A stretch of 54,721 nt of DNA from Thamnocephalis sphaerospora. Lineage: Eukaryota > Zoopagomycota > Zoopagomycetes > Zoopagales > Sigmoideomycetaceae. The position numbers were made by a program, and so were the translations under genes. Below, in pieces: positions 37,848 to 50,800 of this stretch; positions within the stretch are counted from its first letter, which is position 1; the number at the start of each line of letters is the position of its first letter. The notes below the pieces were generated by a model, which was given only the letters and a program-made list of their open reading frames with translations, was not told the DNA's origin and made no database searches. The stretch is taken from positions 1 to 54,721 of the forward strand of contig KZ992455.1 of NCBI GenBank assembly GCA_003614735.1. Direction: 5' to 3'.

Positions 37848-40800
37848 CTAGGCATGGCCGTTGAAAAACCCGCTACATCCGTCCTGCAACCAAGCGAGTA
37901 GCGCTGTCACATTGGTCGCCGCGTTATCGAAATCCGCATGCTGAATAATGTATCGAGCTTGGTCGGTGAAGCTGGCTGTTGAGCAGTATGGTGCCCCGTC
38001 CCTGCTGTGGGCACTGCAGTTTCCGCGTCGAACGTGATCAGCGGCATCCTTGGCTGCACGTAAAGATTACGCAGACTCATTAGCGTAATTGTGCAAATGT
38101 GCGTGGTGCACACGCATATGTACCATGCTGCACCATATCTGCGGGTAAGCCAACCTCTAGCGCCAGTTGAAATGAAAGTGACTCTAACTGGATTCCCGGC
38201 AGCAGTCGGTACAGCTGAACCGATCGACCTTGGCCCTCATCGATGATATTGTACATACGCATGCGCATCACAGGCATAGAGGCAAGCAGCGGATGCTCAC
38301 AAAGCTCTGTGCGCGTGTGAGTGGGCCTCCTCTTTGGCGTGTAGGTCCGTATTGCACCAACCATGAAAGTGGGTTGTTGCAAAGACGCGTGGCCCTTTGC
38401 CGCCCTTACTTGCAAAGTTGTGCAGAATCGATGCATATAGGGCCAGCCCATCTGAGCACAGGGAAAGTATCTCAGCAGACTGCATCTGACGAGCAAGAAG
38501 ACACTCTGCACATACTACTGCGCAGCGTATTGCAGCCAAACTCGTCGATAACCACCAGCGAGTGCGGTGTGGCGCGGTGTATGGCCAGCGACATCATATC
38601 CAGTTCGGTCATAAACGAGCTGCGTGGCTAAGAGCAAGCAGTTTTGTAGAGCGCGTACGTGCCGTGCAATCCATGCTAAAAGACTAACCTGCGCCCAAGT
38701 GTCTGCAAGATGTAGGCATGAGTAGATGGCGTCCGTCAGGCCAATCACCGCTCTTTCGGCAGGAACAAAACTGAGTGCGACATCGTGAGCATTACCGCCG
38801 CCTAAGCCGTAGCAGACTGCCCACCTGCCAATATGGGCCAGGAATACTGTCAGCGCCATCTAGTATGTGTGGGTTAATACAGCGCCGGTGCATCCGCTTT
38901 GCCATCGTGTCTGCAGCACCTGTGTGATTATCGTTGTTTTCCCCGATCCATTAGCACCGGTGATGAGATGGACGTAGGATGTCTCGTCACTGCTAGAGAT
39001 GCAAACGCTGTTCTTGATGCATTCAGAAAAGCTGCCAAGTAATGGGTGCCTAGCGTGTCTATTAGACCCGAATCATAGAGTACTCTTTGGCACTACTTGT
39101 TCACCATCCATTGTCGATTATTAGCTGCCGGTCTTGGGTCACCGTCGGACAGGCAAAGCAGTGCTCTTGGGCTACTTCGGCCATGGCTACGTGACTTTGA
39201 TGGGCTAGTCACCGGTGTCCTTTGCACGTTTGCGCTCAATCATTGACCTACCAGTCCACGGCCGCGCATGCATTTGCCATTGCAACAAGATCTGATTCGT
39301 AGTCTTTGAGGTATGCTTGCAGCCGAAAAATGATGTCGATCTCGATATCTATGCGGTGCAGTGTGTAGCCAGGAAAGGCACTGGTACAAATCAGTGCCGC
39401 CGCATTTACCCTCGATCCGACCGATAATATCGCCGATATGCTCGTCCAGCTCTACGTGCAAGATATGTTAACACACACGAAACACGTGAACGTTTGCAAA
39501 CGCCTTACCGTGCATGTGCTCGTTCTTGTAGTATGCGATGCTGTTCATGGCAAACTTGTCGCCATACAATATTAGTAGCACGTCGGCAACAAGCTCAATT
39601 GCCTTTGCATACCTGAAACTGTAGGCCAGCTATCGCGTACAAATCGTCGTGGGTGTCTGTAACATCGAGGCAGACTTGATGCCTCGACCCGCGCTGCTCG
39701 ACTGGTATGGAGATCAAGTAGCCCATGTACGGAAAATACGTAATGCTTAGCTTTTCCGACGTCACAAGCAAGGTTGGTGCTATATCTCTAATAACATGGG
39801 ACTGCGGCATTATAAGCTGGCCAGCCGACTTGTCCGGCATACCGGCAACTAACCAGCAGATCATCTAAACCGCTGTACAGGTGCTTGAGTTTGTCCAGTT
39901 CCTGCATGCTGTTAGTGGATGCAAAGAGCGATGAGTTGCAGACGACTGAAAACTCACAGGACTAACATGCATGCGAATTGTAGGTCTTTTTTCGTGTGCG
40001 CTCGCCTCTAAATCAACCTTTACAACAGTAAGGCGATAGGTTGATACAGAGACGGCCCTATCTTGCGGATCAAATATATACCTTTTGGATGGCTTTGTCC
40101 AGTTGCAGAAGCGTCGGAATGTGCAACAAACGACGTATCTACATTGCCAGTTGCCAGTATTTTGGTTCGTAACTGACTGTCATGCATTCAAGCTCGCTGC
40201 AACTGACCCCTACCTGTTCAAAAATGGGCGCCCGCCAGGAATCCGCCTGGCTGACTGTAGCGGCTATTTCCAAGCATCCACTAATGAACTGGAGAACGTC
40301 GTTAGCTACTGGCTGCTTGATATTCGCCTCTGTCATATCGCCACCTTTCTCAGCGAGACCCAGTCGGAGACGCTAAGGCTAGCGTGCAGGCTAGACAGTG
40401 CACGGCTGGATCCTGCAACCATCTTGAGAGACTTGGTGAGCTGGTGTAGGCTTGGCCGACATGATGGCTGAAGAAGACACTTGATTGTGCGTTGTCTGGC
40501 TTGAATCACATCAATGCTGCGCGAAGGCTGTAATAACCAAGACTATGCAAACGTTTGTCGATCAAAATCGTTATCGCTACTGCTGCACTCGCTTACTAGC
40601 GTACCCGAAGAAGTCGCCGCCCCGAGTTGGTGCGCGTGCGATCCAACATGCCTAAGCATGCTGGTCAGCAGTTGACAAACAAAAGCATTGCGAGAAAGGC
40701 TGCTTGCCAGCAAGAGACGGTGCCTCCGAGGCTTGTAGAGATTGAATGCCAGGCGAAAGTATCTGTAGTGCTCGGTAGGTATCCGTAGTGATGAAAAGAG

Positions 40801-41721
40801 TATCCTCACTAACATGCAAACAATGATGCATGAACGGTGCACTTTGTGTTGATGCTACTGCTGATGGGCACCTACAGCGAAAACACTTGAATAGAGCAGA
40901 CTTGCTCGTAGACGCTGGTCCTGCATGCTTGCCCTCTCAATACGGACAGTTTTCTGGCCAAAGCCTGTAGAATAGCACCGGCGCAGATCACCTTTATCGC
41001 TGCGTAAGATACCCTGCGTGGTACCATCTACCCTGTATGCTCACGCTCTCAGGGTTATTTTCCAGCACGCTTAGCCCTACGCATCCGCTAGCATCCTTTC
41101 CGAAACCTTGTGCCTGTGATGCACCGCTGTCGTTCACGCCTTCAAATGAGCGTATTCTGTCCGAATGTCCTTGCGTACTGTCGATCCATGCGCGCAGACG
41201 CGCCTGACAGTTTGACAGATTAAAATCGGTGGCCAAACATATTTTGACTGGAATGTATCGTTGGCAGATGACAACGCGCATACAGCAAGCTTGCCCATAG
41301 TTTACCTCGCGCTTTTAGCTCATCAAGCAAGTTTGCAAGACGGTGACTGGCGCGCGAGCTTGTTAGAATACAGTCTGGCTGGAATTGCTGATACACTGTA
41401 TGTATGCGTGAAAATGCTCGCCGGTTAGCGCATGCTGCACAATGACCGACGCAGTATGCGCGACATGCATCGTCGGACGTAATGCTCCAGATCGTCCGGC
41501 TGAAGAATATCGATGGCCTGCGCTACAAACAGCGTCGAGCACTCGGGTTGATAGTACGCGCAGCCCAGTCGACGGCCTCGGCTGTGGAGAGACATTGTAA
41601 CGCTCTTTTGTGGCGTCTGCAGCAATGCGCCCTCTTTGCTCTGGTCGCATGTGCTGCTGCTGTTCCTTGAGAACGGTGCAGCACCATCGTCAGGTGTGAT
41701 CAAGTGCTCTGGTAGTTGCAT
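37848..41721 (-). CDS. MSH5: MutS homologue MSH5 (meiotic crossover factor)
   Basis: Minus-strand gene broken into many small exons, start MQLPEHL at 41721. N-terminal landmarks are SRGRRLGCAYYQPECSTLFV and PDCILTSSRASHRLANLLDE. The core shows FISGCLEIAATVSQ and FPYMGYLISIP. The ATPase domain has Walker A HLITGANGSGKTT, the exon MALTVFLAHIGSFVPAERAV, IGLTDAIYSCL, and SSFMTELDMMSLAIHRATPH followed by Walker B VVIDEFGCNT, then GLALYASILHNFASKGG, FATTHFH and ALEVGLPADMV. With MSH4 (not in this window), MSH5 clamps Holliday junctions in meiosis, so the host probably has or had a sexual cycle. The probable last exon ends NVTALLAWLQ...GHA at 37848. Exons 2-8 are placed by motif, not exactly. Confidence 0.9.
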
Positions 41722-42108
41722 TGGGTAGAGGAGCCGAGTTTATGAATACAGTGCGAGCACATGGATACATCAACGAGTCGTTTAAACCATTCCATTCTTA
41801 TAGCGTGAGGTCATGCATGAGGACGACATGGGAGGAGAGAAGCGCAGTACATGAGACAAATCCCGTAACGCACGTCAAGAGAATAAAAAGGCCGACACTG
41901 TGCAAATTTCGGCAGGTTCAAGGCCGGTACAGAAGAGTAGGCGGCGGAAGAATACGAGTAGTACAACAGCCACAGCTGAGCGCAAATAAAGCGCGCACGA
42001 GCCGTGACGCGCAGCAAAGTGTAAAGAGAGGGGCACTTACTCGCAGGGGTTGTAGCGGATAGCACAATGTAAGCGGCCGTTTACAGCCCGCACATTTCAC
42101 AAAGCATT

Positions 42109-42970
42109 CTATGAACGAAGCCAGTCGGCCTCTTGCGCCTGACGCGCCGTCCAGCGCTTGTCAGGTGACGCGCAAAGCAGGCCACGGATAAGGTCGAGGC
42201 AGGCGGCGGGCGCGCGTTTGGCCTTTTTACCACCCAGGCCAAAGCTGTCCTCGTCTTCGCTATCGCTGCGATTGCCGCCGCCGCCCATGAGCATGCCCCA
42301 GTCGCCAAAGCCACCGCCTGCCTCATCCATGTCGTCGTCGTCGCCATCGTCGTCGCTGCGTGGCAGCTCATACTGCGCGTTGACAATCTTGTACACCAGC
42401 CGCGGCTCGTACGCATCCTGGAACGGCAGCCGGCCCACAAGACAAGCATACAGCATGACGCCCAGCGCCCAGCAGTCTGCCGGGCGATCGGGCAGTCCAC
42501 CACGCAAAAGTTCGGGCGCACAATAGGGCAGCGAACCGGCGGCGGTGCAAGAGCCGCAGCCTCGTGCAGATGCGCCCGCCTCCTGATTGTGCGAACTCCG
42601 GCCGCCGTTAAACAGCTCGCGGCTGAGTCCAAAGTCGATCAGGCGTACGTTTTCGTCAGCGTCAAGCAGCGCATTCTCCAACTTTAGGTCACCATGGGCT
42701 ACAGCTGCGTCATAGTGCAGATAGCGCACGGCCGAACACAGTTGCAGCGCAATACGTTTCAGCGTCGCAAAGGGAAGGCCACCGGCACCCTGTGGATCTC
42801 CGCACATCCGATTTAGCAGTTGGAGGAGATTGCCTTTGGTGCAGCGGGGTGATACGGCATAGAGTGCCATTGGAGACTCGAACGAATCCAATAGCGGCAG
42901 CACGTGTGGGTGACCAAGTCGACGCCAAATCATTAGCTCACGCCGCATTGCCTCTTCTGCGCTCTCTTGT

Positions 42971-43005
<35 letters not shown>

Positions 43006-45017
43006 GCCACCGCTGCTATCGGGGCTGGGCGGACGGGGCGCAGGTGTGCTGCGCGGAAGCCGGTCCGAGCTAGTGCTCAGGTTGCGGCGTAGTGTGTGCA
43101 GACCAATATTGTGCTTGCGTACAATCTTCACTACCACCGGGCCAATCTTTACCTTGGTTTCTTCAATGTGGTAGGCTTCGCGCACCGTCGAAAAGGAGCC
43201 GCGGGACAGCTCACAGCCCAGCACGTAGCCGCCTACCTCGTCGCCGGCTTCGTCTTCGCGCAGCGCCTCTGCTTCGTCCTCGGTCGGACCGCATGTCTGC
43301 TGCGCAAACATGGCCAAAAAGGACGCAGCTGGTGAGCTGGGCACCGTGTCGTAGCTGGCGTGTGTCACTCTGGGGACTGGCACGCTGGGAAAGTGCATGG
43401 ATGAAGAGCGCTGCGAGGCCAAGTGGGTCTGCATGCTCACTTGCCGTCGATGGCCGGAAATAGCGCGTGCTTTGATGTGCAGCTCTCTATGTTGCTTGGC
43501 GCTAGCGCCCGTGGAGGTTGGGGGCGTGTGAGGTGTTATGAACGGGCGCGGCTGCGATAATGGTGCGCCGGCGCTCGCGCCAAACGAAGCCGCATCCGAG
43601 TAGGCAGGCGACGACACGTTGGACGTGTGGGTTGGGCATGGCGAGGGCAGCTGGCTGGCAAACCGTCGGCCCACTGCAGCATCCACCAGGCCGGGATCAG
43701 TGACCACCAGCAGTCTCTCGTTGCGCCACGAACGTGCCGTACTGGACATGGCGACGGCATCGGACAAGTCGGTAGCCTCGGCACGCACGACATCTTCCTG
43801 TGCAGTGCTGGTATTGCGGCGTACCTCTTCTAGTTGCCGCTCGGCCCTTTCCTGACGCAGTTGTTCTGTCAACGAACGCGGCCGTGCCTCTGCCTTCATG
43901 ATGCGCTCCAGGCTATTCACTGCGTCTGCCAGCACATTTGCCGATGGCACCGACGCCGCTGTTACTGACGCTGTCGTCGCACATGTGGTGGTATCCTCTG
44001 GCAAACGGATAATACGCCGCATATATGTACGTGCGTGTATGCGTCAGTAACCGGATCTAATGGTTACACATATAACTCATACGTATAGACACACACTAAG
44101 CTAATAATGCACAACACCAGGAATGCACTCTACGCCGATAGTTGCCACGATAACCGTGCAATGCTTGTGTACACGTGTCTCAGCCGTCAACAGACCACCC
44201 AATGGCATTCAGCCTTACGTCTGCCGTATACGCCATGTCTGCTGCCAGCGCCGCGCAACACAATAGTTTGACATGTGCACGACACTAGACACCAGGCAAT
44301 AACGTCGAAACATATGCCGTAACTGACATTGTGGCCTCGCTGCCATCCGTCCGTGTTTTTCGGACGAATCAACAGCGCCAAGACACTGATCACGAGGCAA
44401 AAATACGCACACAAAGGCAGACCAATATGCTCACAACACCGCATATACTCACCGGCACTAGTGGGTGCTACCTCGTTTTCGGCGACGGTACATGGCGAGC
44501 GGTGATCTTGGTCTGTAATGGCTGCCGTGGCGGAAAGCGGTTCGGAATCGGGGGTCTCGGCGGCCGAGTTGCGGCGCTGTAGCATGCGGAGATAACGACG
44601 CAAGAAGGACGTGGGAGCCAGCACCTTGTCAGTATGGGTCATTGCAAAGTTCTCAGAGCCCGAGGTTGGATGATGAGAGGCATGTACAGGTGAAACGCTA
44701 GCTGGTACAGAGCAGACTGCATCTGAGCGAAGAAGCGAGAAAGAGGAGTGATTCAGCACATCCAAATGGTAGTGGGATACGTGCATATCAGGCGCGCCTG
44801 CAGAAACGCGTGGCATTGGCGCTGGCTGCGCATGGATGCGACGATAGGCCGGAGCAGTAGTCGTAGTCGTAGAGTTGAACGGCGCAGAGGGGCGTTCTAT
44901 GGTTGGAGAGGAAACAGAGTCGGCACAGACGGGCGAACAAGTGCGCGGCGATGGCGTGCGATGCGAGCAGACCGAGTCGGTCGTGTCTCTGTAGCACTCC
45001 AGAAAGCGAGTAGACAT
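42109..45017 (-). CDS. Large Ser/Thr protein kinase with disordered N-terminus and poly-Gly/acidic inserts
   Basis: Two exons (45017-44453 and 43997-42109) join in frame to 817 residues across a 455-nt GTGAGT...CAG intron. The first 450 or so residues are Ser/Thr/Pro-rich and disordered. The kinase domain follows: glycine loop YVLGCELSRGSFSTV, Lys in VVVKIVRK, catalytic HGDLKLEN (Gly replaces the Arg of HRD), DFGLS, GSLPYCAPELL and DCWALGVMLYACLVGRLPF. A run of 13 glycines lies between the beta3 Lys and the alphaC region, and an acidic DDDGDDDDMDE/SDSEDED insert sits in the C-lobe. A CAMK-like kinase; the subfamily is not recognised. HGD kinases may not depend on activation-loop phosphorylation (inference). 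Confidence 0.85.
42968..43010 (-). repeat. GCC/GGC trinucleotide run encoding poly-Gly
   Basis: Thirteen consecutive glycine codons, nearly all GGC, in the kinase gene. Confidence 0.9.
43998..44452 (-). other. 455-nt intron of the kinase gene
   Basis: Donor GTGAGTATA, acceptor TTGCCAG; splicing joins GCC-G to AG-GAT and keeps the frame (TSA-EDTTT). It is several times longer than most introns in the window. Confidence 0.75.
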
Positions 45018-45371
45018 GGTACTACTACGCTGGCCGTAAGCGCAGTTTGACGGCAAGGCAAACAAAGTGGGTCAATGTGCGCTTGTCGTCACAGACTACC
45101 GCGTATGAGCAGCGATGGTGATATCGTCCGGCTGAGGATACGCAAGCAGCGTGACTGCACAAAGAATCTGTCTCTGCGGTGATGCACTGGTGCTGTGCAC
45201 GTGGGCGCCAAGAGATGCCACTTGGGCCAAAAAGATCTGCGCAGCGGCAGCAGTCAAGTGTACACACACAGGCACAGACACGCAATGATACAACGGCCGA
45301 GCCAGACCGCTGGACGGCAGCGCTGCAATGCAGTGGGGTACGAAACACACTCCTTGTCGACGACAATAGTC

Positions 45372-45395
45372 GCAGCAGCAGCAGCAGCAGCAGCA
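45372..45395. repeat. (GCA)8 microsatellite
   Basis: Eight perfect GCA units upstream of the kinase gene. Confidence 0.9.
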
Positions 45396-45834
45396 AGAAC
45401 AGTAAAGGTACACAAATCAAGTGGGCAGTGGCCAAACTAGCAAGGGTGGGCAGATAGAGAAGCAGGTGGATGGTGTGGCCACCAAAGACCAGGGGGCAAC
45501 GCTCGATGGTGCAAGCGCTCACACGAGACGGCAAAAGTAAAATCGGCCCACTCTGTTTCCACAAAGCTACCGTCCACAACCCAACGATGCTGGCACGCAC
45601 GCGTACAAGTATCCAGATAGGTGCGGGGCCCAGGATAGGTCACGGGGCACAATCGGCTGGAGGAAAAAAGGATGCAGTGGGAATGGAAAAGTGCAAACAG
45701 GCCTAGAAGCAAGTTGGCGACAACCAGTAGGCGTACCGTGCGCAACTGGGGCAGTGTACACCTGAACAGGGCAGACGGCGAGATGTTGGGTAAGGAAAAG
45801 AGAAGTGCGTGGGTGGATTGCGCGGGGAATGGAC

Positions 45835-45854
45835 GTGTGTGTGTGTGTGTGTGT
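45835..45854. repeat. (GT)10 microsatellite
   Basis: Ten GT units in non-coding DNA upstream of the kinase gene. Confidence 0.9.
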
Positions 45855-47815
45855 GATAAGGGAAAAGGGAGCGTGAAGCGGCTGTACACGCGTCCACAGA
45901 GTGTCGGTATCGGTGGAAGAGGAGAATGGGGTGTGATGGAGTGACAAACCACTGAGCAGGTGAGCGGACAAGCGGATCGGAATGACGTTTCTGACGAAAC
46001 TGGCACGGCACCAGCCGCTGCGCACCTTTTATATGCGTTGGCCGCAGCCAGCACGCAGCATGCGCAGCGCCCGGCCACGTACAACAGCGTGCTCAACATG
46101 CCTACAGGGTGGAGCACGTACTACGGAAGGATTCGGGACGTGCGCGGAAGACTAAACAGACAGGTGTAAGAAGTGACTGGGAAGCGTGTGACCATGCAAC
46201 TGGAGGCGGCGGCCGATACAGGCGTAGCGCTGCCCTGGTCGGCCTCGCCCTTATGGCTACCGTACACGGCGGCCGGCTGCGCGGCCATCTGACCACGCCA
46301 GCGCCAGGTAGCATGGTGCACGGGACGCCACTGCGCGGTCGTGGCTGAGCTACCCACGCTATCGGCGCGTCGGTCGGTGGTCCACTCTGGCTCAAACTTT
46401 CGGCTGCATCATCACCGCCAATCAGCGCACACTCCGCTTATCATCTATTGGATCGCCACCCAATCTGCACCGTCGGTGGGCCTGCCCCATGCCTAGTCGG
46501 AATAAGCGCGTGATGGAGCATTACGAGCGGTCACGCCCATCGGCCTAATCGAGCGCAAACAATGCGGCTTGCGGGCAATAAGGGCCGCGGCAACACTACC
46601 GCCGTGCCCGCCGGCTCCGATTTGCGTCTATGCAAGCACCGTGAGGAGGAAGGGGCGTTATCAGCCCCAAGTTTGTGCACTTTGGCCGCCTTGATCCGGC
46701 GCGATAGTGCTATATCGCCGTCTTGTCGGCATACAAGTGCGCACGCGAGTAAAGCAGCCCTGCCGGCCGCCGGCCCGTGCGGATTATGCAACGCCAACCG
46801 CAGCGCAACCCTGGAAAGACACCGCGACCTGGCGGTCATGTTGCTTGCCCAGCGGGCGGGTAACCGTTGCGATACGTACTGGAAACAGCATCGCACATTG
46901 TAACCAAACATCGACAGCCGTGCGGCGGTGGTAAGGCAGGGCTTGACGATTGGGCGACACCTGAAAAACTGGCTGCCCCATTTGGTATATCCTTATTGCA
47001 CTTCCGACACCACACCACACTAAACCGCGGTCGCCTGTCGCGACGACCTGCAGCGCCGCCCCCGTCATGTACTTGCGACACGGGCAGCCTTGTTTCTACA
47101 GCACCAGAGCGCGACGCTGTAGGCAGTCGTGCTGGCCGGTGCTGTTCTCGCGGCGTTCTGCGGGCAGATCGGCGAGCCATGGCGCTGAAACGATGCTACT
47201 CCTTTGCCAAACTGAGCGTCTGTCCTACCGTGCGGGTAAACTACTTGCAAAAGCGTAGCAAGCTTCCCCTTCTTAGCGCAAATTCTGCTGCCGTGCATCG
47301 GTCCATACAGGTTACCCTTCGCTCTTGTCTCTATATTGCTACCTACCTTCAGGCGCCTGCTGTTGCAGTGTGTCTTTCTTACCCGTTAATCAGCACGCCT
47401 TCCGTCGTGTGACAGCCGTTCTAACCCAAATACCCTCTCATTGCCCAATACTCTTTTCCAGTCTGCGTACTCGTGCAGTTACTGCGGCCGTCGCTGTGTG
47501 TATTGGCGAGTATCCGCTGCATTTGCTTGCAAGTGCGGTGCTTGTGCAACATCTAGGCACGCAGTGCCGACCGTATATACACCATTAGCGTCTGTTGTTC
47601 GTGCACGCATGCTGCACAGCCTGCATAGGCCGTAGACGTAGGTAGTCTGGGATGCGTGTGCGTGTGCGTGTGTGTGTGCCACGCACGCTACGCATTTACT
47701 GATGTCACAGCGCATGCGCAGACTCCAGCACGTCTAATCCAACGACTTGCACATATTGCTCCGCCGAGTAGTGGGAACGAATGGTAAGCGCCTTTAGCGC
47801 ACAAGCTTAGCAAGT

Positions 47816-50800
47816 ATGTGGCCATCGGTCTGCATGCGCAGCCTTCTGGCCCAGTGCGCAGTCGGCCTTGTGTCCGCCGCACTCGTCGCCAGCCAGGTAC
47901 AGGCCGGAGTTCTATACCGTGCGCCCACGCACTTTATCTCGAGGCGCCAGGAAGCGCCGCCAGCCGGTGCGTCGCCCAGCCCGTCGCCGAGCAGTCAGCA
48001 GTATGTGCTGGAAAACACCTACATCGTGCGGCTAAGGGCTGAGCCCAACACGCCCGAGTCGCGTAATGAGCAGAGTGCGTTTAAGCGTGCGCTTGACGCG
48101 CAAAAGCTCGAGTGGAAGCACCGCTACACCTACGATACCATCATCAACGGTCTGTCGATATCACTGGAGAGTGCCTACGTCGACGTTATCACGGCGCTGC
48201 CTATGGTCCGGCAGGTGTGGCCCCTTGTCATCACCAGCCGCGCCAAGAAGCACACGACGCCCACCAAGTCGGACAAGAAGCTGCAGGTGGCCCACAACGC
48301 CACCGGTGTGGACAAGGCGCACCAGAGAGGACTGAATGGCAACAGCGTACGCGTGGGCATCATCGACTCTGGCATCGACTACCGGCATCCGGCGCTCGGC
48401 GGCTGTTTCGGCAAATCAAATGGCTGTCGCGTGGCCTACGGCTATGACTTTGTCGGCGACAGCTACGATGGCTCCAAGAGCCAAGCTGTGGAAGATGGTG
48501 ATCCTCTGGACACCTGCAACGGACACGGTACGCATGTGGCCGGCATCGTTGGCGCCAATGACAGTGTCTTGAAGGGCGTGGCGCCAGCGGTGACGTTTGG
48601 TGCCTACCGCGTGTTCAGCTGCAATGGCGTCGTTGAGGACGACATCATCCTTGCAGCGATAGAACGTGCCGTGCGTGATGGCATGGACATTATCAACATG
48701 TCCATGGGCAGTGGCAGCGCCTGGGCAGAGTCGCCCATCAGCATTGCCGCCAACCTGGTGACCAAGCGTGGTATTATCATGGTAGCTGCTATTGGCAACG
48801 ACGGTGACAAGGGACTGTGGGAAACATCGTCGCCGGGCATCGGCAACGGCGTCATTTCCACCGCATCAGTCGACAACTACGAGTATCGCGCGTTCGGCTT
48901 TTCGGTAAAGGGCAGCGAGGACAGCTATGACTACTGGCGCCAGGACTTTGCGCCTATGAACGTCAGCATCAACGCTGTGCTCGTGTCGGCAACGGACCCT
49001 AATCTTGTAAGCTCCGGCCGACAGCTGCTAGCTGTTAGTGCGGCGGCCAACGACAGTGCACCCACCGACTTGGGATGTGGACCTCTGTCGCCCCATGTGA
49101 AAGGCAACGTTGTACTCCTACAGCGCGGCAAGTGCTCCTTTACAGACAAGGCGCTCAACGCGCAAAAGGCCGGCGCCATCGGTGTGCTCATCTACAACAA
49201 CGAATTCGGCATCACCAATCCGCTGGTGGACGATGTCGATATCCCGTATGCCGGTGTGTCGCAGGCAAACGGCCAAAAGCTGGTGGAGCTGCTCGAATCC
49301 AGGTGGCTGAGTCAGGTCCTGCCTAGTCCGCTGACCAAGCGGTCGTATCCATCGCTGGATATTGTCTTTTCCCAGACGGCGCGCCAGTACGCTAACCCGT
49401 CGGGCGGTGCTGTGTCGCTGTTCTCCTCATGGGGACTCGGTGCAGACTTGGAGCTCAAGCCGGATGTGGGCGCGCCAGGTGGTCTGGTGCTCAGCACGTA
49501 TCCAATCAACCTTGGCAGCTACGTCACGCTCAGCGGCACTTCTATGGCTTCACCGTACATTGCAGGCGCCGCGGCACTAATTCTGCAAAATAGCCGGACG
49601 TACAACGCTAAGCGTATTATGACTCCGCAGCTGATGCTTGAGCAGCTGCAGCTCTCGAGCCGGCCGGCCTTTGAGTACCAGACAGAGTCCGACGGCCACG
49701 TCAAGACAAGTGGCCTTGGCCATGCGCTGGGTATCACCAAGCAGCCGTTCGCATCTGTGGCCAAACAGGGCGCCGGTTTAATCAACGTGATTGACGCGAT
49801 TTCGCTAGACTATCACGCAAGCCCGTCGCGCCTGGAGCTAAACATGACCACCAGCGATGCGCCTATTCAGCGAGTAGTCCGGATTTTCAACCAGGGCAAG
49901 TTCAATGTCAAGGTTAAGCTGCAGCATCGGGCCGCACTAGCCGTAAACGGCTACACGGACGACTATGAGCTGCTCGAGAAGCCGGTGAGCAAGATGCACA
50001 GCGCAAAGGTCAGATTCAGCACCACCGCGGTTATCATTGCCCCCGGAAGGTTTGCCGATGTCACCGTCACCTTTCAGCGACCAAGCAACCTTCCGAGCGA
50101 GGAAATCTGGCTGTACAGCGGATATATCCTGGTGGACGTTCACAAGGGTTTCCTGTCCGGCAAACTGATTGCTGATCTGTCGATTCCGTATGCTGGCATT
50201 TCAGGCGATTATCGCTCTCTGCCGATACTTACGCCGCCCGGCTATGGTCTGCCGCTGATTCGCGCAGGCACCAGTAACTCGATGTGGTCACGCCCAACCC
50301 AGGTCACGCGATCGTTCACGCTGGTTGGCAGAGATCAGCCACTCGTCGGCGTTCGTCTAGAGCACGCGACCAAGGTGATGCGCATCATAGCTACGTATGC
50401 CAACGGCACCGTTATCGGCGCCATTCCTGGAGGCCAGAACCGGCATGTTGGCCGCAACGACAACTCGGAGAATAATGAAATCCGATTCCTGCCGTGGGAC
50501 GGTCAGGTGCTGCCCGGCCCTGGCAGGACCTTCCCAGATGGCCAGCTGGCCCAGCTAGCCAAGGCCCCTAGCTATCCTGTGCGGCTGCCTGACGGCTACT
50601 ATCGGGTGCACGTCTCTGTACTGCGCTTGCTCGGCACTGAGGCCAACGCGGACGACTACGACACGTGGTTCTCTCCCCTAATTGCACTCAACGCTACCGG
50701 CACGCTAAAGCCGCTAGGTGCCGTTGTACCAACGCCCACTAGCACCACGCCCTCCCAGCCATCCGCCACCTCAGCCTTCTCCTCGGTTCCTCCGCCACAA

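Larger units (their letters stand above)
45018..47815. other. 2.8-kb region without a recognisable gene
   Basis: The left part (45018-46030) is CT-rich on the minus strand and carries a (GCA)8 array and a GT tract; it is probably the kinase promoter/5' UTR. The right part (46030-47815) has several open frames of 60-180 codons on both strands, none with a recognisable domain. It must also contain the promoter of the subtilase at 47.8 kb. No tRNA or transposon was seen. Confidence 0.45.

Noticed and set aside
45372-45854. Simple repeats considered as CRISPR or centromere-like arrays
   Set aside because: They are plain microsatellites without spacers; the genome is eukaryotic.
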